This document shows, piece after piece, positions 11,327-22,700 of a stretch of 64,000 nt of DNA. The stretch is from Brachycybe producta (lineage: Eukaryota > Arthropoda > Diplopoda > Playtdesmida > Andrognathidae): assembly GCA_036925085.1 (NCBI GenBank), contig JAUPFP010000022.1, forward strand, positions 2,247,501 to 2,311,500, written 5' to 3'. Positions within the stretch are counted from its first letter, which is position 1. The number at the start of each line of letters is the position of its first letter. The position numbers and the translations under genes were made by a program. Below the pieces are notes generated by a model. The model was not told the DNA's origin and did no database searches. It worked only from the letters and a program-made list of their open reading frames with translations.

Positions 11327-11475
11327 ACAGCTAGCGCCTGTGCTCAGCACAAATCCATCATTTGCCCCGCCCTTTCAGAAATTGAAAATGGCGGGGCATG
11401 TGACGTCAGACCATATAACAAACCAGTTAGAAGTTGCCGTTCCTCATAAAAGGGCGGGGCAAACGATGGATTTGT
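11327..11475 (+). mobile_element. diverged relative of the Mutator-like MITE, with 8-bp target duplication
   Basis: A 149-bp element. It keeps 'gccccgcccttt', the central 'catgtgacgtcagacc' and 'aaccagttagaagttgcc', but has different outer ends ('acaaatccatcatttg' and 'gatggatttgt'). Flanks 'tctatggg' repeat directly at 11319-11326 and 11476-11483, an 8-bp match inside a 9-bp window. The left end has about 27 extra bases starting 'acagctagcg'. It is probably a subfamily mobilised by the same transposase. Confidence 0.65.
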
Positions 11476-11589
11476 TCTATGGGCCCCTGCCACCCAATCT
11501 GTGGCCCCCTTCTTCAAACCTGATTTCAAGCCGACTGAAAGAAGCCAAAAAAAATTCTAAAAATGAAACGATGACGGAATGAAGTTTGC

Positions 11590-12460
11590 ATTTTAAACAA
11601 CAAATATTACTTACAAAAACCTTGCTTACTACATGTGTAATAGTTCCAAAATATTTTGACTATGACCGAAACCATAAATAGATCATTCTTCTTAAAAAAA
11701 ACCCCGTTTGCTAAATCATCAAAATGTCAAGTAGTAAACAGAACAAAACAAAAACATCTTTCGAATTTAGTTACGTCAATGTATGCTATCAGACAAGATT
11801 AGTGAAGCTAAACATTCTATAAATAAAAGAGGGGTGCACATCTTATGTTAACATTGGCCTAAATGTAATTAAAACGCCATCTTAGGAAACCCCTATCTGA
11901 TTTATCTATGTAAATTCTAAATTAAACATAATACTTCTATTACTTCAAGATGAAACAGTGAAGAAAATAGCTCAAGTTCCTCAGCTGTATATATTTACCA
12001 AATTGGAACCATCAGCGACATCTATTGGTTTTTACCAAAAACAATCAACTAAATTCACATCGATATTACGTAACATCGTAATATCGATATATTTACAACA
12101 CTAGAAAATCAGTGATCTTTCATTTTTGGCGCCGAAATATTGACAATTAACATCAAAAATAACGATTTTCGTCAATTAATGCAGATTTGAAAACAATTTT
12201 ATCGCATTTATGACAATAAAGCATAGAATAATTTATCTTTTTAACTTGATTATCAACCGGATGTCAAAAAAAAAACAATTACAAAAACAACAACAAAAGA
12301 CACTAAAAACATTTCGATCGACATTTCAGTGATTTTAGCATTTATAACACAGAACACACATACGAAAAACGCTTTCCATCGTAATATATATCAATATTCA
12401 ATGTATTATCGAAAGATAATTGCTTGTGTTTAAAAAGGAGCGTAAAAACAGAGGAGATTT
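11590..12460. other. AT-rich non-coding stretch
   Basis: No gene or clear repeat structure is recognised. It lies just downstream, in minus orientation, of the Slingshot first exon and is most simply its first intron. Confidence 0.35.
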
Positions 12461-12462
12461 AC

Positions 12463-12522
12463 CGTCGATTGAAGCGGAGGTCCATTAGAACTGGGAGACC
12501 TTTGTACTGTCACAAGCGCCAT
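12463..12522 (-). CDS. SSH: Slingshot protein phosphatase, first coding exon only
   Basis: Slingshot phosphatases dephosphorylate and activate cofilin/ADF, driving actin filament turnover. This minus-strand exon starts with ATG at 12522, reads MALVTVQRSPSSNGPPLQST, and ends in phase 0 at a GTAAAT donor (12462-12457). The opening MALVTVQRSP is, from memory, the invariant N-terminus of fly Slingshot and vertebrate SSH1/SSH2 (SSH1 has L for V). I found no exon for the 'VKGAALFLP' region, the DEK-C domain or the catalytic HCKMGVSRS motif on the minus strand between here and base 1, so the rest of the gene probably lies beyond the left edge after a long first intron. It is head-to-head with MSL2. 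The exon is 20 codons, so the identification rests on a short but distinctive match. Confidence 0.7.
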
Positions 12523-13907
12523 ATTGTTAAATAAACACTTCAAAGTCATCTATTCACATAAACCGACCTCCAATCTACACTATCACGACTAGAACATATT
12601 TAATAACTGTTTTATTCACGCCTGAAGATAAAAAAAAACAATCTTATATTTGACGGCAGCCATCTTCGCAACCTCCTTCATCAGCAGCTGTCTTTAATGT
12701 TTAAGAAGTTTCTCACTAGATGGCGAAGTCAAACTAATTTCTACACTGTCAATTTTCTTTTTTTCATACATTTTTATTCACGTTGCCATATTGTGTTCTT
12801 AGAAACAATTAACTTAAATATAGAAAAGACACAACATGGACACACACACGTTTAAGATGCACAGCTTTGTATAAATAAAGGGAAGAAAGCATGAAGGTGT
12901 AAATAAAAGGTTCCGCCGAAGACAAAATCATCAGCGGCGGCGGCGTAATAAACATATTATATATACGCTGTCTGCGGTAAAAAAAATTCTTTTTTGTTTT
13001 TATTTTTCTGAAGGAAGGGAAAAACAATGTAAATAACATCGGAAATGTGTCAACATTTTAAATTATGGTTTCTAATTTGAAGAAATGGTGCATTTCATAA
13101 CCTAAAAGCTCAATAATTAGCCGCCGCCGAATTAAACAACGGCACTGTGACTCACAGTGCTATATAAGAGTACGGTAAATCTGAGCGGTTTTTAGCAATT
13201 TTTTGGATTATTTTTATATTTAGTCTCTTAACAAGAATATTTTTATATTTTAATAAAGGTTTCATGTTGTTATAGTAAAATATTTTCTAAAAACAAAGCC
13301 AAAAACAACTACAGCTTTCTTATAAAATTAAAAAACCACTGAGAAATTGTGGAAGCGCTTAGAAGCGATAAAATAATATTAAAACGCTAAGTAATGAAAT
13401 GACGTAATGATATTCGAAGCAAAACGTGGTTGAAAAAATGGGCATTGAAATATGGCGTATTTACGTTTACTTCTAATAACACACGCTGCCATATTCATTC
13501 ACCTTTTTTCTTAAATTGTATTGGCATTATAATGAAAACAACGTGCTTCGTATTGTGTTGGATATGCTTAAGGTCATGTCATTTTACATGAAATCACTGT
13601 GTATTGCTAGTGGAAGTTAATTATTAGTAATGGCGACTAGGTAATGTTGGATCGGTCCTTCTGACGTTAATTTCATTGAAATTTGACAGTTTAAAAAGAA
13701 ATTTCAATTCAATTTATGTTTTTAAATAGAAAATACGTCGTCTATGTTGATGTTACGCGAAAAACGCCAATGAAAATTATGATTTTGTGTTCATAAACGC
13801 GATTTGTTTACATTGAGGTTGGCATCCTATGAAAGCAAAACGTAAACAGAAACTGATAAAAAACGGATTGAAAAATCGGCGCGAAAACGTTTTAAATATA
13901 TAAAGAC
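12523..13907. promoter_or_regulatory. shared 5' region between Slingshot (-) and MSL2 (+)
   Basis: 1.4 kb separate the two divergent start codons. The region holds short GCC/GGC-rich patches (about 12935-12950 and 13122-13133), several 'gccatatt' or 'gccatcttcg' boxes, and an AT-rich stretch before MSL2. A shared bidirectional promoter is possible but not demonstrated. No classical TATA/Inr pair could be fixed. Confidence 0.35.
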
Positions 13908-15188
13908 ATGTCGAATAATTTATCCAGTGTGGTCACTTTGTACGTGTCCACTTGCCGATTGGCTATTTTAGCATCTGGTTCGGTTGAAAGCGGCGAAATC
14001 GTTCAAAACGAAATCGAAACCGAAGAGACAAACGTCAATAATAATAACAATCACAATCATACAAATCAGAGTCACAGAAATCACTTTAATACACATTGGA
14101 ACGAACTTAATCGACTTATGCCTTCGTTAAGACAGGCATTAACCTGTTGTCATTGTACTCGAATAGCGAGTGATCCAGTAACGATCATTAAACAGTCAAA
14201 AACAGACGATTACGGACGTTCTGATGTCGTTGAAACTGGACTCAAATGTAGAATTTGTGCGAAACGAAATCATTTAACGAATGTTTCACTTGTTGACAAT
14301 TTACAGGGAAAGATTCTGATTCAATGTTATCGAAAATTATGTCAGTATCTTGAGAGTACGAGTTTTTATCGTAAACTCGGTACGAACGGTGGTACGAAAG
14401 GATCGTTAGCGAATCTTATCGGTGAAGGTGCAGCCATCGAAGACGATGAAGACGAAATTGAAGAATGTCCGACTCCTTTAGTTGGTACTTCGTTATTATC
14501 TCGTCTTTTAGCATCTCCTCCGATGACCGAACCACCAATTTCAAACGGTTTGTCATCGCGAGGGTCTCAACAGATCTCCTCGAACGATAATAATAATGGC
14601 GTTCAGGTTTACAGCGTATCGATGGATTGCGATTATGGAACGCGAATAACGATTAAGAGGAAACCAAGATTGTCTTCCTCTTCATCGATATCGTCTTCGT
14701 CGTCGTCAAGTAACGATTCTTTACCGCTTGCGTATACCGTTTCACGGTCTTCTGCTTACTATAAGCAAGCAAAGAGCGTAAAAACTGTAACAACAACAAT
14801 AACGAATAAGAAAGCGGAAAGCGTGAAAGACGAATCGAAAGCAAAAACAACCACAAATGCGTTGCGTATTTGTCGTTGCGGTAATGCAACTAATCAGCCT
14901 GGAAAGTTAACTTGTTGCGGTCAACGATGTCCGTGTTACGTAGATAGACGTCCGTGCGTACGTTGTAAGTGTCGTGGATGTAAAAATCCAACGAAAAGTA
15001 AAGATGATGAACCACAGCCCATAACGAAGTTCGTTTCGTCAACTTCACCATCCTCTTCTTCTTGTTCTTCGTCTACGGTGTCGTTATGTGGCCGTGCTCG
15101 TGATGCTGTAGTTTCCGAAGTTGTTCCGAGACGTCCTCAGAAGACAGCAACGAAACGAAAAGCGGTCGAACATAATAACGAAACATAG
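13908..15188 (+). CDS. MSL2: MSL2 homologue with degenerate RING and intact CXC domain
   Basis: MSL2 pairs with MSL1 in the male-specific-lethal histone acetyltransferase complex (H4K16 acetylation). In flies its CXC domain targets the X chromosome; vertebrate MSL2 ubiquitinates H2B. This uninterrupted 426-codon frame begins with TLYVSTCRLAI (residues 10-20), matching the start of human MSL2, which supports the ATG chosen. The LNRLMPSLRQALTCCHC segment (67-83) and LIQCYRKLCQYL also match the RING/MSL1-binding region. C80/C81/C83 and C114/C117 are present, but no Cys or His lies between residues 84 and 113, so the central RING ligands are missing. Serine-rich linkers follow. The CXC domain (about 322-360: CRCG, CCGQRCPC, CVRCKCRGC) is complete. 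Human MSL2 is 577 aa and fly MSL2 773, so this form is short. The CDS has more CpG and is less AT-rich than its flanks. Confidence 0.88.
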   Translation: MSNNLSSVVTLYVSTCRLAILASGSVESGEIVQNEIETEETNVNNNNNHNHTNQSHRNHFNTHWNELNRLMPSLRQALTCCHCTRIASDPVTIIKQSKTDDYGRSDVVETGLKCRICAKRNHLTNVSLVDNLQGKILIQCYRKLCQYLESTSFYRKLGTNGGTKGSLANLIGEGAAIEDDEDEIEECPTPLVGTSLLSRLLASPPMTEPPISNGLSSRGSQQISSNDNNNGVQVYSVSMDCDYGTRITIKRKPRLSSSSSISSSSSSSNDSLPLAYTVSRSSAYYKQAKSVKTVTTTITNKKAESVKDESKAKTTTNALRICRCGNATNQPGKLTCCGQRCPCYVDRRPCVRCKCRGCKNPTKSKDDEPQPITKFVSSTSPSSSSCSSSTVSLCGRARDAVVSEVVPRRPQKTATKRKAVEHNNET

Positions 15189-16362
15189 AATATGCGCTCA
15201 ACTGTCATCGGTTATTTTAAAAGTTGATGGTGCTGAAACAACAACAACAACAACAAAAAAAACGATGAAAAACGCAATTTATAAAACAATTTCAAGAATT
15301 AAAAGCTGATTTTTAAATTAAGAAAAGTTTTGAAAGTGTTTTAGAAACTAGAAGGGTAACTCAATCACTTAATAGTATGTTTTGTTCTAGTTTCTAAAAC
15401 ACTTTAAATCTCTTCTTAATGTTTCTCTTTAGGAACGCAGAATAACAAGTGTTTGAAAATCAGCTGATCAAACATCTTAATTGAAACTAGAAGAATAAAC
15501 AAATATATATTATATTAGGGATGGGACATTCGAATCCTTGAATCCCGGGAATCTTGAGAAAGATTCGATATTCGAAAACTCGAATCTTCGCGCTTTTTTG
15601 AATCTTTCAAATCCTAACCTAAAAAAAAACTGTTAAAAACTTTGGTAAAATTAGTTTTAACTCCATTGACATCCAATAGATGCGTTCACTAACATATAAA
15701 ACCGGCGATTATTGCAATTTCGGTGGTCTGAGTGAAGCCACACTTGTGTTATTTATTATTAATAAATTTAATATTATTTCATTTATTTTTATCTTCTTAA
15801 TGAATAATATAGGATTCTTATAAGAAGGATTCGAGAGTGCCCGGATATTCGAGGGATTCGAGAACCTTTTAGGATTCGGATTCGAAAAAAATTATGATTC
15901 GTCCCTCCTCTACAGATTATATCTTTTAAAATGAACTTTATTGAGTTTTTTTTTTTGACCAACGAAAATGGTGAAAATAGCCACAAAAAGTGTCTCAAAC
16001 TGCCATAAAATGTTTATTTTGAAAGATATCATTTTGTAAATCATCTATGCCAATTTTTTTTTACTCTTCTAGTTTGCTGTAAATGTTAAAATTATTTTAT
16101 TTACTTTAAAAAATAAAAATTTTCATCGTTTTTCTACATCATGTTGAAAAGTGAACTTTAAGTCCGATTGACAAATGAATTTTAAACTTTTTTAAAAAAA
16201 AACTGTATTATGTATGTATATATTATATATAAATAACATTATATTTTTTGGTGAAAAATAAAAACTAATAATGTTGTAATTTATGAACAGTGAATAAAAA
16301 AAAATAACTGGATGGAAATCGTTTATAATTAATTTTTTTACGATCGATTTGTAAATTCGTAT
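15189..16362. other. MSL2 3' region and repeats
   Basis: CAA repeats (15236-15255) lie in the likely 3' UTR. Fragments of the 'TAGTTTCTAAAAC' foldback family lie at about 15335-15500 and 16010-16080. An inverted repeat around 'attcgaatcc/ggattcgaa' occupies about 15525-15910. No further gene is seen. Confidence 0.45.
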
Positions 16363-16533
16363 TAAGGCCCGCTTTCACACAAGGATACGTGTATGATAGA
16401 TACTGAATTTACATGTAGGCCTACACAAATAGAAGCTTTCATGCGGCAATACACGAATGCTTCCATTGGTCTTCATGTAAATTCATTATACGTCATATAT
16501 CATACACGTATCTTTGCGTTAAAGCGGCCTAAA
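16363..16533. repeat. palindromic MITE with TTA-type ends, PIF/Harbinger-like
   Basis: The left end 'ttaaggcccgctttcacac' and right end 'gttaaagcggcctaa' are near reverse complements. Inner arms pair through 'ggatacgtgtatgata' and 'tatcatacacgtatc'. A TTA/TAA at the borders fits the 3-bp duplications of PIF/Harbinger elements. No coding capacity. Confidence 0.6.
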
Positions 16534-16913
16534 TTCATCAAAATCGCTCTCATGAAGTGAAGAAAATTTGGACCTCAGTTTCACAAAGCGTGACAGTTTT
16601 TCCTCCCCACAAAGTCCACTTTCTAGCACAAGCTCCTTTCACCGTTCCGCCGTCATTTTTTTTTTTTGAATGCTACTCATATCAGAGCTGACTCGTAAAA
16701 GTTAAGCACGGTCCGAGTCCACTTGGCATCGAATGACGCCATCTGAACACGACACGAGTAGTGACCGACTGAGCGTACTCTTATCGTATCACCGCGACTT
16801 AAACTAGACAATATTTATTATTATAGCTAATTTTAAAGAGTAAACTGGTTTTCAAAATATTAAAATAGGAAATTTTCGAATAAATTCCGGACGATTTTTT
16901 TTTCTGTTAAAAT

Positions 16914-17119
16914 ACAGTAGAGCGTAGATTATCGGAACCAATTTTTTTTACTTATTCTTAAGAAAATACTACTTATGGAAACAAAAAAAACTTTCTTTGC
17001 AATCGGTTTTTTCTTAGTTTTCTCTACTTTTTTTTAATTGGAGTTCGATTATATGAACTTTTGATTATCAGAACTAGTCATGTCCGACATTAGTTCCGAT
17101 AATCGACGTTCTACTGTAG
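16914..17119. mobile_element. Tc1/mariner (pogo-like) MITE with TA duplication
   Basis: Inverted ends 'acagtagagcgtagattatc' and 'gataatcgacgttctactgt' are flanked by TA on each side. CAGT ends with 'GATTATCGGAAC' are typical of pogo/Tigger-derived MITEs. The interior is short and non-coding. Confidence 0.65.
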
Positions 17120-19701
17120 TTTGTTCAGTTCTTATTCAAATAAATACAAAATTAATGGAAAAAAATGCAATTTATACATTTTCATTTCACAAAATAATAT
17201 TTATAATCTCGGTTGAATAATTAATAATATTAATAAAAAAAAACTTTGGTTTACATATATATATATAAAAAAGAATATAGTTGATTTTACCGCTTGCACT
17301 TCTGATTTTATGCAAAATTAAGAGATTTCTCTTTTTTATCACAACAAAAATAACTTTCAATCACAAGATTTCACAATATTTTCTTGTATTACGAAAAATA
17401 AATTTCTAACCCTTAAAAATGTATAGAAAAAATACTTTCCTTTTGTAGAAAAAAAAAACTCAATAATATTAGGGCTAAAGAACAAAAAATAACAATTCCT
17501 AAAAATAGAATCAGAACAACCAAAAAAAATTCTAAAACTTGATAATGGCCGTTTATATATATATGAAAAAAGTATTGAAATTGTTATTTAATGGATTTGT
17601 TGGTCGTTTTCCCCCTTCAAATGGAAGCAAATTTCAAAACAATGTCTTCAAGTTGTAAATATTACAAGTTATGCCCGTTATCAAAATCAGACATTTTTTT
17701 GCTTTTTAACTGCTCGAAATTAACAACTCGTTACTCGATACAAGTCTTTAGAAGTTTACCAATTTAAAAAAAATAGCACAAATAAGATAAATTCGATCGA
17801 GATGAGATCATCAGAGTAAACTAGCAAATTTTGAGTTAGGTTGAGTATCGACCTTTTTTCTTATTGAAAAATTCATCACGAATAATCGCTGCGAGTCTAC
17901 TAGGTTTCAAAAAAAAAGGAACTCAAGACTCCTAGTGATCTCGTAAACTATAGGAAAAGTACTTTCAAAGTAAAAGTACGCCATTCGTTATAAGTATCAC
18001 AATGTAAAACCACTTTCGTTTCGAAGGAGATAATACGAACCGAACTATCATAGTAGCGATTGGAACCGTAAACGAGAAAAAAAAGGTCTTCTAAACAAAA
18101 CGCACACAAAGACCTATAACTCACTTTAATCCTCGTCGATGTATAAATGCACTCGTAGACACTTTGTAATGGTTCGGTAACTAAAGAAAAGAACAAAGAC
18201 AAGAACAACAAAAAAGAAAAGACAAAACAGCAAAAAATAAAGAAAGGAAAAAGTCTAAAAATATAAAATCACAGTTATAAAAAAAAGATTAATCTGTTAA
18301 ATCGTATGTTTGTTGTGTCTTTGTCATTAATAAAAAAAAGTTCGACAAATAAAACAGATTTTTTTAAGATTCTTCATCGTTCTCTACCTGAACTCCGATC
18401 CTTGATAAATAACGATTTCGTATATGGAATTCGGACTGAGGTAAAAGGAGATCTTGCGGTGTTACGTCGGCCATCGAACCGGAAGCCAATAGTTTCTCTC
18501 GTTCGAGTGCTTCCGCAATTCTGTATAATCGAACAGATAAAAGAGTACGAGATTAGATAATCATGGAGAGTCACAGAATGTGGAAACTGGGTTCAAACAC
18601 ATCAGGATAACAAATTTCGATGAAATGGCATCAGATTTACTTATCTGTAAAATTTGTTAATTACAGTTCAAACATGAGATTTAAGCTGGCCTTAAAAGTG
18701 TTATTCTGGTTGTTTTGTCTCCGATGCAAAATTAAGAGAAATTTGAAAATGTTTTAGAAACTAGAAGCGTAGCTCAATCACTTAATTGTATTTTCACGTC
18801 GATATCTTTTAAATTAAGCTTTGTTATTTGTTTGAAAATCACAACTTTAAGCAAATGTTACTTTTATTTTTCTCTATAAAGGTCTATTTTGAAATATAGT
18901 AAGAGTTCAAGAATGAGCTTGTTCATAAATTATAACTTTTAAACTTCTTCAAACAAAGTTAAAAAGTAGAAAACCCTTGTTCAAATGGAACCCTGCTGGG
19001 GAGAATTCAAGTTTTATAAGTTTTAAGTGCTGAATTTTCTTCTTGAATTTGGGTCAAAGAAAAAATTCAAATTTTGTTATAAACTAGAATACTACATGAA
19101 TATTCTAAATTATTTTTATGACAACTTTAAAAATAAACTTTTTACTGAAATTTAAAAACACTTAGAAACATTTTCATAAAGAAACACATGTTAAACTTTA
19201 TAATTTACTGAAAATTGTCATAAAAAGCTTATATTTTTTTTTTACAGATATCAATCACCTTTAAAATATAAACCGCAACATTCATCATCTATTCTAGTTT
19301 CTGAGAAATACGAGAAATAAGTTTTGAGCTATCTTAACGATAACGTCATCCATTCATTTTAAAATTTTAATAGAGAGAAAATATTTTTAAAAAGATGATT
19401 AGAAAACAGAAAAAAACAACGAAGAATGCTAAAAAGTAACAGAAACAGTGATTATTTTTTATTTGTCTCAGGTATATTTTTATTATTAAGTGGTGTAACA
19501 AAAAACCAAAATAAAAATGTGAACAAAACCGAGAAAACCGTCGAAGAAAAAAAGAAATTGTTATTATCATTCGTCGTGTTTCGACCTAAGAAGATCGCCA
19601 GAAAAGAAGAAACCAAAGAAAGAAAGAAAAACGGACTGTGCGTTAAGTTTCGAGGGGTTAAACAATTCTTTAATTTCGGTATAATCAACAGTGCGAAGAA
19701 C
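17120..19701. other. intergenic between MSL2 and MFSD1, repeat fragments
   Basis: AT-rich. It holds a foldback-family fragment at about 18735-18860 and further family blocks at about 19080-19310. The stretch 17.95-18.57 kb has more CpG and fewer A/T runs and several moderate open frames on both strands, but no recognisable protein. 19.50-19.70 kb is the likely MFSD1 3' UTR; the frames opposite it are not accepted as genes. Confidence 0.4.
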
Positions 19702-22700
19702 TTACTCCATCTCTGTAGCTCTCCTGTGCCGACCTTCGACGGATAAATTTAAGAGTCCTTCTTTCGTCAGATCAAAGACCCACAAAAGAATAATCGCAAT
19801 CAAAGATACTTCAGGGGGAAAAAACAAACACAAAAAAGATCGAATTTCGATTAAATACGACTAAAAAAATAACAAGTTCCGAACTTACTGCAAAGGCAAG
19901 CTAAGAAGAAAACCTCGAGAATGAGGTAACCTCTCGTATCGACGATAATCCCCACGATCAGAGAAATGACGGCCAAACCCAGATTCTGAACGGACTGCAT
20001 TCTACGACAATTGAACACAACAAAACGAAAGTAAAAAAAAAATAAGTTCGCTCGCTAAAACCACAATAAATTTTAGACTCAATTACACTCCGTAAGCAGT
20101 TCCGAGTTGATGTTCTGGAATGATTAAAGCGACCATCGGCCAAAGGGCGCTGGCCAGTAACGAATAAGATGCACCCATTATTGCCTTCAAAATCAAATTC
20201 AAAACATAAATTAAAACACATTTTCGGGCCTTGTATCAACTTTTATAAGAAAAACAACTATTTTATGAAAGAAATTGAATAGTTTGTTGGAAACTAGAAT
20301 AGTAAATGAATATACCGAATGTATTTTCATGATATCCAAAAATAAACTTTATATTAAGGTTTGAAAAGACCACATTTTATTTACATTTAGATTAAAAACG
20401 ACCCAAAACATGTGAAAATTTGACCATTTGACCATGCAAAATTTTTATTTTGAAAAATATTATCTTAAAACTCCCATTAAAAGTTGAAGAACCCACTGAA
20501 AGCATCAAAACTTGAAAAATGTTTCTGAAATAACGAACGCTATTTAGCAACAGGGACCTTTTTTGAGGTCAATAACCTTTAAGATGGGTCAAGCAAATTA
20601 GCATAATTTAACAGGAAGCCTCTTCGATTATAACAGTCACGACGCGATTGCAACTTCAAATATTCTTTAAAACTCAAGTTAGTTTAAAGTTTTCCGCTTA
20701 AAATCGAGACTTGTTTTAAGAAACGCTAAATTTCGATTAACATTGCGTCGACGGCGCCATAATGCAAGAGTGCTAGCGTGTTTAGGAATTTTAAGTGATT
20801 CATTTACTCTTCTAGTTTCTATTAAGCTTTTCATTTCTTGTTATAAAAAAGTAACTACAAAAAGCTAAAGTCAAGGAAGTTCCGAATTTCTTCTTTTATC
20901 TATGATTCAAAAGAATAAGAACAGTGACACAGACCATTGATATGTAAGGATTTACGAAGGTAAAAGCCAAAAGGCCGTGGCTTAAAACAGTTGAGCAAAC
21001 GGCTACGAACATCCAAACGATGTTACGACCCGTTTTATCGACTGCAAAACCGAGAAAAGGCGACGCAACGGCCGAAATGATATAAATTAAACTATTGACG
21101 GCATTGGCATTTGTAGGAGAATAGCCAAATTTACGTTGAAAAAATACGCTGAAAACAAACATATTTTTTAAAAGAAATAAATTAAAACTGCCGATTAAAT
21201 TTAATGACGCCATGAGTTAAAAAAAAAAAAACAACCCCGCTCACTTTCCGAGTCCCGTGAATGGAAATATGGCAACGTAATACGAAACGCAGATAATACT
21301 GATTAACCAGAACGTAAAAGGAAAATCTTTTGCATCTTGAAGTTTAACGACTTCTCCTGAAAAAGGAAACACATTTATAAAAGGAAACACACTCAAGTTA
21401 CGATCATCTAAACCATCGTTACCAGTTTGTCCGCTTTTTCTATGAAGGATTCTGTTCGCCCGTTTGTCAAAGTATCCGAGGATCAAAGCGCAGACAAAAG
21501 AAAAAAGACAGAAGACGCTTGCGATCATCAGAACAATTCCAAGACATTCGTAACCCTTGTACGATTTCTGAACTGCTTTATATAATGGTTCCATTACGTT
21601 GAAATTTACTGTACTTCCCTTTAAGTAAGAAATAAACGGAATAAAACGTAAAATAAAGGTGTTCAAACTAGAATTTGCAAATAATTGAGCAAAAATAGTG
21701 CTGTATTTCTTTAAAAAAAAAGAAATTCGCCTTTCTTGTTAACTTTTTAGAATTTTTAATACATTTTTTTTGTAAAAATTAAAAAAAAAACATTTCAGGG
21801 ATTTTGAGAAAACTTGTTGGCTTTTTATACTAAAAACGTTAAACTTGTTGGCTTTTTATACTAAAAACGTTAAACTTGTTGGCTTTTTATACTAAAAACG
21901 TTAAACGTTAAACTTGTTGGCTTTTTATACTAAAAACGTTAAACGTTAAATTGTTCAATTTGAAAAACGGCCAAGAATCTTGAATATTTTCTTGAAAAGC
22001 CCGTGGCCACCATAATCACAACTGTGGACATGTGGATAGGTATACATATCTCTAGCTAAATGGTGGACGGCCGAGATATCTTTTCGAAAATATTTAAGAT
22101 TCTTGGCCATTTTTTCAAACTGAACAATTTGACGACGAAATAGTTAACATTTTAAAATGTTATTTTAATATTACAAAACATTTTTCTTAATCTTTTCAAA
22201 TCTTTGTTTACTTTTTCTCTAAGTTAATGATAGTTTTCAAGCTTTCAAGTAATTTCTGGAATCTGTACGAATTTAAAAAGTTTAGTTTAACCTAACACTA
22301 ATTAATTCTTAACTTAATTAAAACAAAACGGCTAATTGTCGAGACCTGTATAACGCAGGAACCGTCAAACGTAAATGGCAACAACAAAACAAATCCCCAA
22401 ACGTAATCTGACATAAAAATTTTTTTTAAAAAAAATGTCCTGTTTTTTTTAACCACGAAGATTGGTTTAATGGCTTCTTTTGGTCATTTTCGCTTCCCAT
22501 TCTGCTAACATAAATGCTAGCATCTTCATATCTATTTTATTCAGTGTAGGTTCAATTTTCAACTTCAAATTCAATCATATTTCAAATGATTGATTTCTTA
22601 TGAAGACATTTCGATCTAACGAACTAAAACCCAATCAAAATACAAAAAATGCTGCTGATAACATTCTTTTTTTGCAGAAATTATCAGCCAAACTCGCAAA

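Noticed and set aside
14653..14889. Minus-strand open frame inside MSL2
   Set aside because: Antisense by-product of the Ser-rich and Lys-rich MSL2 coding sequence.
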